From Massospora cicadina (taxonomy: Eukaryota > Entomophthoromycota > Entomophthoromycetes > Entomophthorales > Entomophthoraceae), in assembly GCA_022478985.1 (NCBI GenBank), contig JAKSZP010005262.1:1-64000 (forward strand): 64,000 nt of DNA, in the 5' to 3' direction. The notes beneath the pieces are model-generated. The model was not told the DNA's origin. It made no database searches and was given only the letters and a program-made list of their open reading frames with translations. Positions within the stretch are counted from its first letter, which is position 1; each line of letters opens with the position of its first letter. A program made the translations under genes and the position numbers. This document shows positions 11,176-21,790 of the stretch, piece after piece.

Positions 11176-12205
11176 TGGGGGGGGACTAGGGCCATAGTAA
11201 GTGGCCTTTACCTGAAAAATGGTAATCCCTGTAGCCAAGGAATTTATAGAGTACTCATTGCCTCTCTTGTAGGTGATGGTGAAAGGACCCTTCCAAATTA
11301 ATTCAAGCTTGCCGCTTCTAGGAGTTATGCGATTATGGTAGTATAGGACCATGTCAGACACTTGGAATGAAGGTAGGGGTTCCCAAAGCTCATTGGCAGA
11401 TTGTCCTTCCTTAGTTACTGCTTTAGCTAAGTTCTTCATAGCCTCAAATTAAAGCTGTTAATATTCTGAGCCAACCTTCTCAAAACTTACTCAGGTTCCT
11501 TAACCTTATAGGAGAAGACATCCTTAGCTAAAAGGGCGGGTATCCCTCATTCTCTCCCATATAAAACATGGAATTTGGACATTTTCAGGATCTGGTGATA
11601 GCTAAACCGGTAAGTCATAAAAGCACTGGGAGGAATTGATCCCAGTGAAGTGGATCAAAGGATGTCATTTTACGCAGGATGGAGACCAAGGTTTCATCAG
11701 CTCTCTCCACAGTCCCATTTGGTAAAGGGATTATATGGGGCCGAGAAGAGTTGTTGGTTCTCATGGACGTGACCAGGATCTTGATTAACTGGAGGTGAAG
11801 TTCTTACTATTGTAACAGAGTAGTAATTGGGGACAGCCAAGGCGAGTAAAAATACCTTGATGTAGGAACGTTGTGGTGATCTTGGCCGTTTGGGCAGGAA
11901 GAGCCACGTCTTCAACCCACTTAGTAAAGTGGTCAATGCCTACTAGGATAAATTTGTTTCCACCAGTAGTCCGCGATAGGGGACCTACTACGTCTAGGCT
12001 GATGGTATGGAATGGTTGTTGAGGGGTAGTTAGTTGATTTGGTATCTAGTCTTGAAACTGGAATGCTTCTTAAACGTGAGGCAGTCATCCAAGACTATGA
12101 CAATAGTTTCCATGATTCCTTCCCAATGGTACCGCTCCCTAATCCACTCATAGGTTTTCTTCGCTCCCCCATGACCTAGGGTAGAGTGAGATTTTAGGAT
12201 AGCAG
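11160..12205 (-). pseudogene. element C integrase
   Basis: Read on the minus strand in several frames. The N-terminal zinc region lies near 12200-12060. Core remnants near 11950-11750 include a DHFTKWVE-like stretch and, in another frame at 11936-11697, an overlapping 79-residue open frame. The C-terminal GPY/F-like domain is at 11439-11160: VSDMVLYYHNRITPRSGKLE then WKGPFTITYKRGNEYSI. The protein ends within a few bases of the polypurine tract, so no chromodomain or extra gene follows. Frameshifts separate the parts, so it is inactive. Confidence 0.8.
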
Positions 12206-14000
12206 GTACTCATTCCGAGGGCCATAGGTAAGGCAACCACTTTGCCACCATCTGCTTATACAACTTCCCAATCTCCACCTTGGTGTTGTGGGAGTGCTGG
12301 GCTAACATCTTCTGGACCAGTTCATCCTCATCATCCCAGTTATCTGGGGTCATTAGGAGGTCATATAACCTCTCCGCTTCAAAATTATCCAAATGCAGGA
12401 TGGTCAGCCTGGTTAATCCATAATCATTCATGTGACAGGTTCCAGCATGGTGTTTGATCTTCATGTTATAATACTGGAGCTTTAGAGCAAGGCACGCTAA
12501 CCATCCAGAAGGATTCTTCATGTTTTGTAACCATTTCAGAAAAGCGTGTTCCATAACCACCATGATTGTAATTCCATACAGGAAAGGACGGTAGTGTTTC
12601 ACATCTAACAGAACAACAGGGCACTCTTTTCCATGACACTGTAGTTGCCTTCCGCCTTTGACAGCATCTTAATGAAATAGGATACAGGAAATCTACACCG
12701 ATTTCATCCAATTGGCCTAAGTTTTCCCCAACAGAATAGTCTGAAGCGTCAGTAAACAAGATAAAAGTTTTATTATAATCTGGGTACCAAAGGATAGGAC
12801 GTTGTTGTAGAAGTTGCTTCAGCGTCTCAAGAGCATCCTATTGCTCAGCACCCCCAATGGAAAGGGGTGTTTTTTGTCAATAGGCGAACAATGGGCTCGC
12901 TGATCTAGGCAAACTTGGGGATAAACTGGTGGTAATATCCCATCATCCCTAGAAATACCTGTATATCCTATAGATTTTTAGGGGAGGCAATTTTGAGATT
13001 GCTTCGACCTTGTCCTGTATGGGTTGGATTCCTTCTTGAGAAAGGCGTGTCCAAGAGAATATAAATCCTTTGAAAGAATTTATACTTCGAGGGTTTTAAC
13101 TTGATATTTGAGTTACGTAGCCATTGAAACACCTCCTTCAGGTGATCAAGATGTTCGTTGAAGGTCTTCGAGAACACCTAGATGCCATCAAAATAAACGA
13201 TTACATAACTTAACTTAAAATCCTGCAAGATGTGATCCATGGCTCGCTAAAAAGGTTGCAGGTGCGTTGCACAACCCTTGAGGTAAATGGGTGGGTTTAG
13301 ATAGATTCTTAATGCAAATAAGAGCGCATTTCTCCTGGTCTTGTAAAGAAAGGTTCATTTGCCAATATCCTATAGTCAAGTCCATTGCAGAAAAGAAGTT
13401 TGATTTGGAAAGTTGTGCCAGGGCGTTGTCAATGCATTGGTTGGGTTAACTGTCCTTTTGTGTGAGGTTATTTTGTTTTCAGTAGTCCATGGCTACCCAA
13501 TGACCTCCATTTTTTAATTAGCAAGAGTGAAGACCAAGGACTTTAAGATGGAATTAGTAACCCCGCGTCTAGTAACTTTTCAAGTTCAGTCCTCATCTGC
13601 TGTTCTTCCACCTTTGACTTATGGTAAGGTTTTGACCGTATGGGACAGGAACACCCACATTGATGGAGTGGCTCCAGTCCTTCATGTGGCCATAGTCAGT
13701 ATCTGACTTCGAGAATATGTCGCTATATCCTTATAGTAAAGTATGGACTTTTTCCAGCTCATCTGTGGTCAGCTCATCCGAGATATGGACGTTGGGTAAG
13801 GTATATACCAGGTTATTCATGGGCAAGCCCAAATCCGTCATATAGGCATTGAAGTGGATACGTTCAATTTCCTTTTATGAGGACCAATAAGCCTCTGCCA
13901 ATCAATTGGTGTTTTCTAATAAATATGTCCTTGCCAGTGAGGTTTCCCAATAGAATAGTAATAGGCATCTGGTAGGATGGGTCTAATATCCAGGCAATAC
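12206..14000 (-). pseudogene. element C reverse transcriptase and RNase H
   Basis: RT begins near 13620 with RMRTELEKLLDAGLLIPS and SPWSSLLLIKK. The catalytic box at 13195-13184 reads YFDG instead of YxDD, and a stop follows two codons later. The thumb follows: VFSKTFNEHLDHLKEVFQWL and LKPSKYKFF (13177-13060). RNase H starts with FTDASDYSVG (12755 down) and continues at 12602-12210 with HYRPFLYGITIMVVMEHAFL, WLQN and LALKLQYYNMKIKHHAGT. Many stops. The loss of the second catalytic Asp alone would abolish reverse transcription. Confidence 0.85.
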
Positions 14001-14299
14001 CCGAGGCTCCAAGGGGCTAATGCCCACAAAACTTATGATATGCAATAAGCAGTGGTGTAGTATTTTGTGAGCGATCTTTGTGTCATCCACTCGTTGTTCA
14101 CCAGACTTAATAAATTCCTCATCTGCAGTATGGAAAGGAATACCGCCCCTAGCATCCACTTAATTGGGCAATTTCTTTGTGTTGCGCCCAGAGGTAGAAT
14201 AATGCAAATTCATAGCGGAAAAGGGGTATTCAACCAGGCAAGAGTATTCGTTCTTGCTGGGATCTTTATTGGATAATACTAAAGAGACTTCTTAATTGA

Positions 14300-14700
14300 G
14301 TAACGAGAGGAAACCTTGCTTCATGTTGATAGTACTCTCATATTCAATCTTAAATTGGGTACTATGAGCATATCATAGGTTTTTTTGTCCAAGGCCACTG
14401 TGGGGGATGATAAGATGAACTTCCTAATTTGAATGGGAAGTGAAGAGTAGGCCACAATGGCATGGTTGTTGTTTAAGCCTGCAGTTCCAAATTCTTGATA
14501 GTACTCCAAGTTAGGCGCCGACCATATCTTTTTAATGAGCTTAGAGGAAATTACATCAGCAGGGGAGCCAGTATCCAGGATGGCCATTACCTAGGCTTTT
14601 TGGATGACCACTTCCACCTTGGTGAGTGTTCCTCCAAAGTTAGGAGACAGAGCCAAGACCTCCTTAATCTGGAAGTGGAGGTTAGTTTATGAGCAGGCTC
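14300..14700 (-). pseudogene. element C retropepsin
   Basis: An 88-codon open piece (14587-14321) begins MAILDTGSPADVISSKLI, with the aspartic protease triad Asp-Thr-Gly and hydrophobic surroundings; it also contains the EFGTAGLNNNHAIVAYSSLP flap-like stretch common to these gypsy elements. The active-site Asp is intact. The piece is isolated by upstream stops and by the solo LTR that separates it from gag. Confidence 0.8.
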
Positions 14701-14767
14701 AGGATATTTATCCAAGATGGATTTCATGGGATGGAACTGCTGAAGAGGTCGAATCAAGCCAGCCAAG

Positions 14768-14772
14768 GACTA
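14768..14772. repeat. target-site duplication of the solo LTR, left (GACTA)
   Basis: GACTA here against GACTG at 15518-15522; four of five match. Confidence 0.6.
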
Positions 14773-15517
14773 TGTAGGAATCCAGCTGCTTCTTGCGGCT
14801 GGTGCCTCACGCCGCTGAATTCCTCAATGATTTATTTAAAATAAAATAAAGCACTACTAAAACGTGATTTTTATAAATTTTATTAGCAGCGCTGGGAAAA
14901 TAAAGAAAAACCATCCCTCCTAATATCTGACCAATCAGTATTTAAACTGTAATGAGGGTCAGGGGGAAGTTCAAGGATAGGTTCAGAATAGCTTAGACTA
15001 GTCTTAATTAGGAAATATGAGGAAGCAGCCTATCAAAGCTTAAGATACTCGCTTTATTGTGGCTGAATGATGGAAGGGGAATTGTTATTGGCCAAAGCGT
15101 ACCCATGGGGTAACAATTTGATTGACTTCAGCTAATCCCCATTTGCAAAATTTATTGCACCTTGGGGGATCCCCACCATGCCTATAAAAAGGGGTGGACC
15201 CCGCGTAGGTGCTTTGAAGCACCTGGTTGTGGCTGGGGTGTACCTTTTGATGGTCGCCCCAGGGTCCGCTGTGTGGTTGGAGTAATCTGACTTCTCTATT
15301 TTTTGTTGTTGCCCAAGTATTAATAAAAATTCTGTTACCCCAATTTGCGGGGTTCCAATGAGAATTGACCAGGGTCTTTTGGTCGAGGAAATCGTTATTA
15401 TTATTAAAATTGCTCTTCAGTTCATCACAAACTCGTAAATGGCTGACATTTCCCCATTTTGGCTGATTTTGATTCAAGACATTCTTCCTCTGCAGCTGAG
15501 AGGGCAAATGTCCAACA
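14773..15517 (-). mobile_element. solo LTR of a C-related family inside element C
   Basis: 745 bp that align along their length with the C LTRs: TGTAGGAATCCAGC start, GTTACCCCAATTTGCGGGGT near 15335, and a TCCAACA end. It is clearly diverged, so it is another subfamily and not a copy of C's own LTR. It is bounded by near-matching 5-bp repeats and has no internal region, as after LTR-LTR recombination. A 140-codon open frame (15507-15085) lies within it but has no gypsy domain and is probably chance. TATAAAAAGGGG occurs near 15184 on the + strand, antisense to the family's coding direction. Confidence 0.8.
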
Positions 15518-15522
15518 GACTG

Positions 15523-16700
15523 ATTGGCATCATTGGCAGTGTCAATAACTTTGGGACACTCTAGAACTTGGCTGAGGTATGTTTCCTTAGGTATGGTGGT
15601 CTCATCTACTCTTTAGTATTTAAATGATCAGGGACCTCCACTTCTGCAGATGCTCCAAATATGTAGTAACTACTATCATCGTAACCCCCTCAGATTAATC
15701 CCCATGGGTATTCTAAACAACTGGCAATGTCACAATTGAGGTATGAGAGACAGGTAATTGAGGTTGGGTAGCTATTTTCTGACCATACGTCTTTTCAGCA
15801 AGCCTTTACTGTTACATGGGTTACACTTAGGGCGCGCAACTACCAGCTTGGCTGGAGGGGAAGGCACATCAGCTTTATTAATTTTGTGTGAGAGTACGGT
15901 ATTAGCTACCTTACAGGTTTTAGAACTACAGGAGGGAGTTATATCTGCTTAAATTAGCACTGAAGGAGCAGGTTTCACAGGGTGGATAGGAACAGTTGGG
16001 CTCACCCCCAACTGTTCTACAGGCGAAAGCTCCTCAATGGTTAGAACTGAAGGTTTCACCTCAGCTTTATTTGTTGTTGCACATGAATGAAATCAGCAAC
16101 TTCTATTAATGCCTCTTTTATGTCATAGATGTTCTTTAAGTTGCGCTAGACTGAAATGATATTCCTGGTTAAAGAGGTTTGGGAAGCTAACCCAGTTAAC
16201 ATGGAGGCGATAGCATCATCAAGGGTGAGCATGTTAGATGTTGAAAACCTTTGCGCAGCAAGGTAAAATCGCTCAGCAAAGGCAGTGGTCAGTTCGCCTT
16301 CATACATTCTATGGCGCATAATAGCCTGTTTTTCCCTGTTTAGACTCTTCTTTGAACCAAATTCAGCCAAAAGAGCTTACTTAGCCTATGCTCAGGTGTG
16401 CAGAGTATCCATATAAGGGACTATCATCTCTTATGCCAAGCGAATTAAGCAAGGAAGGATGCGTTTATTTTTGCTTATCAGTCGCGCCTTGCTTGGCTAT
16501 TCATAAAAATACACAAATGAAGTTATGCTCCCTTCACCGGGGTGACTTGTCTTTAAGAGGAGTTTTTAATGGCCGCTGCTCAAGCTCTTTAAGATGGAAT
16601 AAAGCGCTTCCTAGCTGCTTTCAAGGGCAACTATGCTTAGCTCATTTTAAAGGGGAAGAGTTGAAGTGTTACTCACTTTGAAAGCTTCCATTTTTAGCAA
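15523..16700 (-). pseudogene. element C gag remains
   Basis: Between the 5' LTR/primer site and the solo LTR. A clean piece at 16370-16146 reads NREKQAIMRHRMYEGELTTA then FAERFYLAAQRF, in the style of the capsid region of gypsy gag (alternating F and R residues). Near 15830-15785 a short Cys cluster, CNPCNSKGLLKRRM, could be what is left of a CCHC zinc knuckle, but the His and last Cys are absent. Stops divide the rest. Confidence 0.6.
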
Positions 16701-16723
16701 TTTTTTGTGGTGTACAGAAGCCA

Positions 16724-16739
16724 CCTGTAGTGAGCACCA
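16724..16739 (-). promoter_or_regulatory. primer-binding site of element C
   Basis: On the minus strand, three bases after the 5' LTR end, the sequence is TGGTGCTCACTACAGG. The same 16-nt signature with few changes is found just inside the LTRs of E, F and G. It should pair with the 3' end of a tRNA ending GAGCACCA; I could not assign the tRNA. Confidence 0.75.
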
Positions 16740-16742
16740 CTT

Positions 16743-17494
16743 TGTGGAATCCAGTAAGTTTTATGCTCACTGGTGCTGAGTCAGCTGGATATCCACAAAA
16801 TATTTAAACTAAAACAAATACTCTTAGATGATAGTAAAGATTGGTTTTTAAAGGTTTTTATTAGTCGCAGCCAGGAGATCAATAAGGAACCCTATCAATA
16901 TTGGGATGCTTAGCATTTAAATCTATTCAAGACTCAAAATGAGTTATACAAGAAATTCACTATAAGATATGCAAATCCAAATCAGGTCCTATGGGCTGTT
17001 GACCTATTAATCATTTGAAACTTGCCTTGCTTCACGAAATAGCCAATGGAGGGTGATGACAGGTAGTTTAGATCCGTGAGTTATGATTTTTGATATATTT
17101 TACCCAATCACTTGATGGGAAAATATTTTCACATTGCAAGGCCCCCTTCAACCCATTAAAAGGGTCTACTCTCCGCAGTGTGAGTTGAACTAAATTCGTT
17201 GTAAGACTGGGATGGACTTTGAAGGGCTCCCTTGCTTCCGCCGCACAGTCAGTGATTTCTGAATGCCCAAAATAGTGTTATTTTCCCATGTTTTATTAAT
17301 AAAAATTGTTACCCGAATTTGCGGGGGTTCCACTGAGAATTAACAGGGTCTTTTGGCCAATATTGTCATTATTTTCATCCAAAATATTATTATCACGATC
17401 TAAGACTTGTAATTGCCTGACGGTATATGACAAATTGGGACAATTATTGCCCAAGACATTCTTTTCACAAAGTTTAGTTGGCAATTGTCTGACA
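16743..17494 (-). repeat. element C 5' LTR
   Basis: 752 bp, TGTGGAAT to TCTGACA in + orientation, followed by the ACAAT duplication. See the left LTR for the uneven similarity. Confidence 0.9.
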
Positions 17495-17499
17495 ACAAT
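17495..17499. repeat. target-site duplication of element C (ACAAT), right
   Basis: Exact match to 10406-10410. Element B coding sequence resumes directly afterwards. Confidence 0.9.
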
Positions 17500-20440
17500 G
17501 GAAGAAGTCAGGCTTTAAACTTACTAGAAGACATATTTAAGAAGGAGTGGTTGATTGAGAAAACATCCCCTGTGTTATTCCAATAGTATTACTCAGAAAC
17601 CTGATGACACTTTAAAACCCTCATTGGACTATAGGCACATGAATAATATTACCATAATAATACATCTTTTGTTTTTTTAGAAGACGCCATTGCCCATGAT
17701 TTTTCTAAGTCTAAGGCCTTCTTTAAAATAGAATAGGTTAACGAATTTCGCCAAATGTTGGTAAAGTATCTTCAGGATAGTTTAATAACATCTGGACTTA
17801 GTATGGAATTTATCAGTTCAAAGTCATTCCCTTTATCTTGAAAATCGCGCCATCAGTTTTCCAACACCGTATTGATGTCATTTTTAGGTTATCAGGCTTT
17901 CATGCACAATAACTTACATTGAAGACATCTCAAATCACTCACCAAACGCTGAACAACATGGTAAAGATTTTGAAGCTATAGTAACAGAAAATTAAGGAAA
18001 GCCAGGATTGTTGCTAAACAATTAAAGTGTGAGCTACATAAAGGTGATGTGCAATTCTGAGTTTATCCGATACTAAAAGATGATAATGTCATAAAGCCTT
18101 CTAAGTTATATTCTATCCTTTCGTTGCTTACCATTGTGATGCAGAAGCAATTGCACATTTTTTCTAAGATCAGTTACCTTTATAGAAAAAGTTTTCTCTT
18201 GCTATCTCTGAGCTAACATCTCCCTTACACACCCTCGCTGGTAAGAACGTACCTTTGACCTAAACCTATAGTGCTAACAAAATTTGATGCACCAATTAAA
18301 ATGTCATTACTACTCCTGTTTTTCTTCATGATGACTAAGACAAGCCTTTTATTGTAGCTTGGGACGCCTCAGGAAATGTATTTGGTACTCTTTTATTACA
18401 AAAACATGAGAGGAAATAACATTCCATAGCTTACTTTTCTAGTAAGTTTAGAGTAACTGAACGTCTTAGGCCATCAATGATAGAAAGTGGCAGCTGCAAC
18501 TTCGTCATTGATCTACTGAAGGTACTTTTAAAGGGTTCAAGCATACTGGGTATGCATACTGATCATGAGTCACTTGCATACTATCACAAACCTCAAAAGA
18601 TGGCGCACAAAAAGACCAGGAATTACCACGATTTTTTGATTTTTATTTTTTAAATATGAGCTTGTCAAAGGGGTTACTCATATTTTACCAGATATCCTAA
18701 GTCATAATCGCCTGATGGGGCCCTCATTGAATACAGACTCTGAATTAGCCATGGTGTTTTCACATGAATAGATCATGTACCCTCCTCTCTCACTATTGCC
18801 ACAGTTTAATCAACTACATCATAGCCTAATTTAAGTTTTGCGCCACCAAAACCCATTTTTTCCTTCACCTTGTATAAGCCAGCTGATCAAAACTTATTTC
18901 TTCCAAACAAGAACCTGTATTCCCATAAAAGATGGTTCTCTCATTGATGCAGCTTTATCATCCCAGTCTTCATATACTTGAGGTCGCAGACTCCTGATAA
19001 ACATTGATCATTGTAAAACCCTTAAATATGATTCCAAAAAGGATAGAGAATCTTTACCCATAATAAGCTATGGGTATTCTATGATCTGAGTTCTTGCGTC
19101 ATAAAGGAAAATCAAAATCCCCTACTATGGGTCGTTCTGGTGCAAAAGAGTTCATCAACAGAATCAGATGTGGTTATGATTTAAATGGACCCACAAAAGA
19201 TTTTCCCAACTGGATGAACCAAAATTTAATTTATGCCATTCTAAATCAGATAGGAATGTCTAAAAGGTCCTCAGCTGCCACTCTCTAACAGGGAGAGGGC
19301 CATGGACCTCCCTATATGTAGATCTTATTGAATGTTTGTCAAATGTTTGTGGGTATTATGTAATTATGGTGGTTGTAGATAGCTTTGTAAAGTATGCCAT
19401 CTTCATCCCTTGTCTGAAAACAACCACCGCTGAAGGTATGGCGCGGTTGGTTTTGGGACACGTTTTTGCCCTTTTTTAGGGTGATTTAGGAATAAATAAG
19501 CTATAGGGGACCTTAGTTTACTTTGTGATTCTAAGATGTACTATGTAAAATGCTAAAGAATAAGCCTTGCAGATCATCAGCCTACCATCCCAATCTGATG
19601 GCCAAACAGAGTGTGCCAACCAGTCTTTGGAGAAATATTTGGTGCTTTGCTGCTGCATCTCAGGATAAATGGGTAGTTGACCTTTTTTGGAACAATTATC
19701 ATACAATATCTTTCTTCATTAGTCAGTGGGGTACACCTTTACGTGATACTTTGGGGTACAATCATGCTTTTACTATTTGCCTCAAACACATAGTAATATT
19801 CAAGTAACAGATATCTTTGTCACTCATATAAAGAAGGTATCAACAAGTCCAGAGCCAGTTTACTAAATCCTCTAATGAGGCCAAGCTGTTTGCAGATAAA
19901 ATCGTAGTGAGGCTCCTAAATACCAGGTAGTCGATTTATAATGGTGGGCACCAAGAGGTTTCACCTAAAAGTACCTTTCCAGAACTGGTTTGTAAGCGAG
20001 ATAGGCCATTTCTATTAGCCAGTTTTAATGTAATGGGCCATTCCAAGTGGATTTGCCAACACACTAGAAAATTTACAAACACTTTCACGCTTTCTCCTTG
20101 TCCCCCTTTATGGATAAAGACTGCTGAAGTAGAGCTTATCATGATGGGAGACCACCAGAATTTGAAGTTGAGCAGATTTTAAATGCACAGTCATAGCAAT
20201 ATGAAATATACAGTATTTTGGAATTTGTATCAATCTTATAAAGACAGTTGGTTTATTTCAAAAATTGTATAAACTTTCAGGATTTTCTTGCAGAGCTTTA
20301 CAAGGCCAACCCTAAGGCACCATCACTTTCGCAACCCAAGATATTGACCACTGCAACAATTAAGTTGCCAACTTCCCAAAAATTTATTTTTAGTGAAAGT
20401 TCTTGAGAAATGATCGACTCTATCCTTTTAAAAAAGTGAT
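17500..20440 (+). pseudogene. element B RT, RNase H, integrase and chromodomain
   Basis: Continuation of B pol. RT: KPDDTLKPSLDYRHMNNITI (about 17590-17650); catalytic box at 17915-17926 reads YIED (first Asp is Glu) in the frame ITYIEDISNHSPNAEQHGKD. RNase H: AWDASGNVFGTLLLQKHE near 18360, then HTDHESLAYYHKP near 18560. Integrase core: KPCRSSAYHPNL (19561-19600), then FAAASQDKWVVDLF and a QWGTP stretch. Chromodomain: RPPEFEVEQILNAQS near 20140, then a C-terminal DFLAELYKANPKAPS stretch near 20285. Frames shift many times. Domain order identifies a chromovirus; the copy is old and dead. Confidence 0.85.
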
Positions 20441-21790
20441 ATATGTCCCTTAGTTCCCTCTATCAAGCTGGACCAGGTAATGCATTCTTTTAAGTTTAAG
20501 AAGAGCTCATACCCTTAGGATCTACCTCTTACTCAGATTTATGACCTAGGGGACACCATAGATGAAAGATGGGTAGCTGCTACTCCTCTCTGCTTCCCAT
20601 ATTCCTTCCATTAACTATCCTCAAGTTCAAATACACTATAACTTTTTAATTTAAAAAGTATTATATGGAAAATTCAGACAACTATGTGAAATTTAGGAAA
20701 TTTTAGGAAAGATTAACACAATAGTTACTTATCCTCACACCAAACATGTGGTCCAAATAGAAGCCATTGCAGATGGAAAAAATTGAATCCTAGGTCAACC
20801 CTAGGTGAGAAAAAACTTATTTTAAGCTAAATTGGGAAAAAAGTTGAAAATAAAAGGTCAAAAATGGGGATTAAACCTGTCACAGAATTGAAGTTGTCAA
20901 AACAAATTTGACAATCAGAACATTACCATACTGGTCAAAATAGTGCGGAAATTTTAAAAATATTATTAATGGGAAGATTCAATCGAGGCAATAATTCCTG
21001 TCACTATTGAGGTTGATTTTTGCATCGTAACCATTAAACACAGAGTAGTAACCACCTTCTTTAGCACAGCATAATACCCAGCATCCTGAGAATGTTAAGG
21101 TGGTGGGTTACTTGTTTTTCTTTATATTATACTATATATGTTTATAAGAAATGTTTAATTTTACAATTTAGATCGTAGATAACTATTTTTCTAAAGTAAA
21201 CCTTTTAAAAAAGCTACCTTATGGACTTAACTGAAAGAGAGGTTATGTAGGAATCCTCTGTGCAACCTGCTATTAGTAACAACTTAAACCATACAAAGAA
21301 ACCCTCACACACACTCTCACCTTTATTAGTAACATAAAACTCCTCTCTCATCTTTCATGAGTAAAATCACAAAGGCAGAGTGTCACCTTACATTCTGGAG
21401 CTGATGATAGAGGTGCATAGACACCCGCACTTACATCCCAGCTTTTCCTTAACTGTCTCTGGTTCTATCATACCCTGTGCTGATACAAGGTATATCTGAG
21501 ATCAGGGATGGCATCTAACTTGACCTCTTTGGCCTTTCTTACTTCCTTCTTGTCTCCAAGATTCACACCATAAATATTTCAAAAGACATTAAAAATGATT
21601 CAGCAGTATCAGAGACCATCCCAGATGACAATTACCTCATCTTCCTTTTTTAAGCTTTATGTTACTACCAAATAATTATAAAGTAAATAACTATAGGAGG
21701 GGAGGCATAATTTATTAGGTTTTTATCTGAAAGAGTTTTGACACATTATAATTTGGTGCTTATTATTAGCTTTTACTTATGGGTATGTGC
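20441..21790 (+). repeat. element B 3' LTR
   Basis: Aligns block by block with the split left LTR (6390-6958, 8894-9490). Relative to the left copy it has an extra segment at about 21480-21640 that resembles an H-family LTR end. Exact ends unknown. Confidence 0.65.
21488..21592 (-). mobile_element. H-family LTR-end-like segment inside B 3' LTR
   Basis: GGTATATCTGAGATCAGGGA, then AACTTGACCTC, GGCCT, CTTGTCTCC and a terminal AAAGACA follow the same order as the LTR end at 58340-58454. Similarity is moderate and scattered, so the call rests on collinearity. It is absent from the other B LTR. Confidence 0.45.

Larger units (their letters stand above)
10411..17494 (-). mobile_element. element C: complete but dead Ty3/gypsy element
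   Basis: LTRs of 746 and 752 bp bound gag, protease, RT, RNase H and integrase remains, all on the minus strand, so the right LTR is the 5' LTR. A perfect 5-bp duplication (ACAAT), TG..CA ends, a purine tract beside the left LTR and a primer-binding site beside the right LTR complete the structure. It sits inside the RT gene of element B. A diverged solo LTR of a related family lies between gag and protease. No chromodomain is seen: the integrase tail runs almost into the 3' LTR. Confidence 0.92.
6390..21790 (+). mobile_element. element B: old chromovirus, nest host for N1 and C
   Basis: A degraded Ty3/gypsy element on the + strand. Two diverged copies of an LTR-like sequence (6390-6958 plus 8877-9490, and about 20440-21790) flank protease, RT, RNase H, integrase and chromodomain remains. 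Removing N1 makes the left LTR collinear with the right one. Removing C and one copy of ACAAT joins the RT N-terminal part (ending at 10410) to its continuation after 17499. Outer ends and a target-site duplication could not be fixed, so both limits are approximate. Confidence 0.75.

Noticed and set aside
12242..12457. + strand ORF opposite element C RNase H
   Set aside because: Shadow of the minus-strand RNase H frame, which has clear family motifs.
15085..15507. 140-codon ORF as a possible gene
   Set aside because: Lies wholly within the solo LTR; its sequence is explained by LTR similarity to 10971-11156 and 17310-17494.
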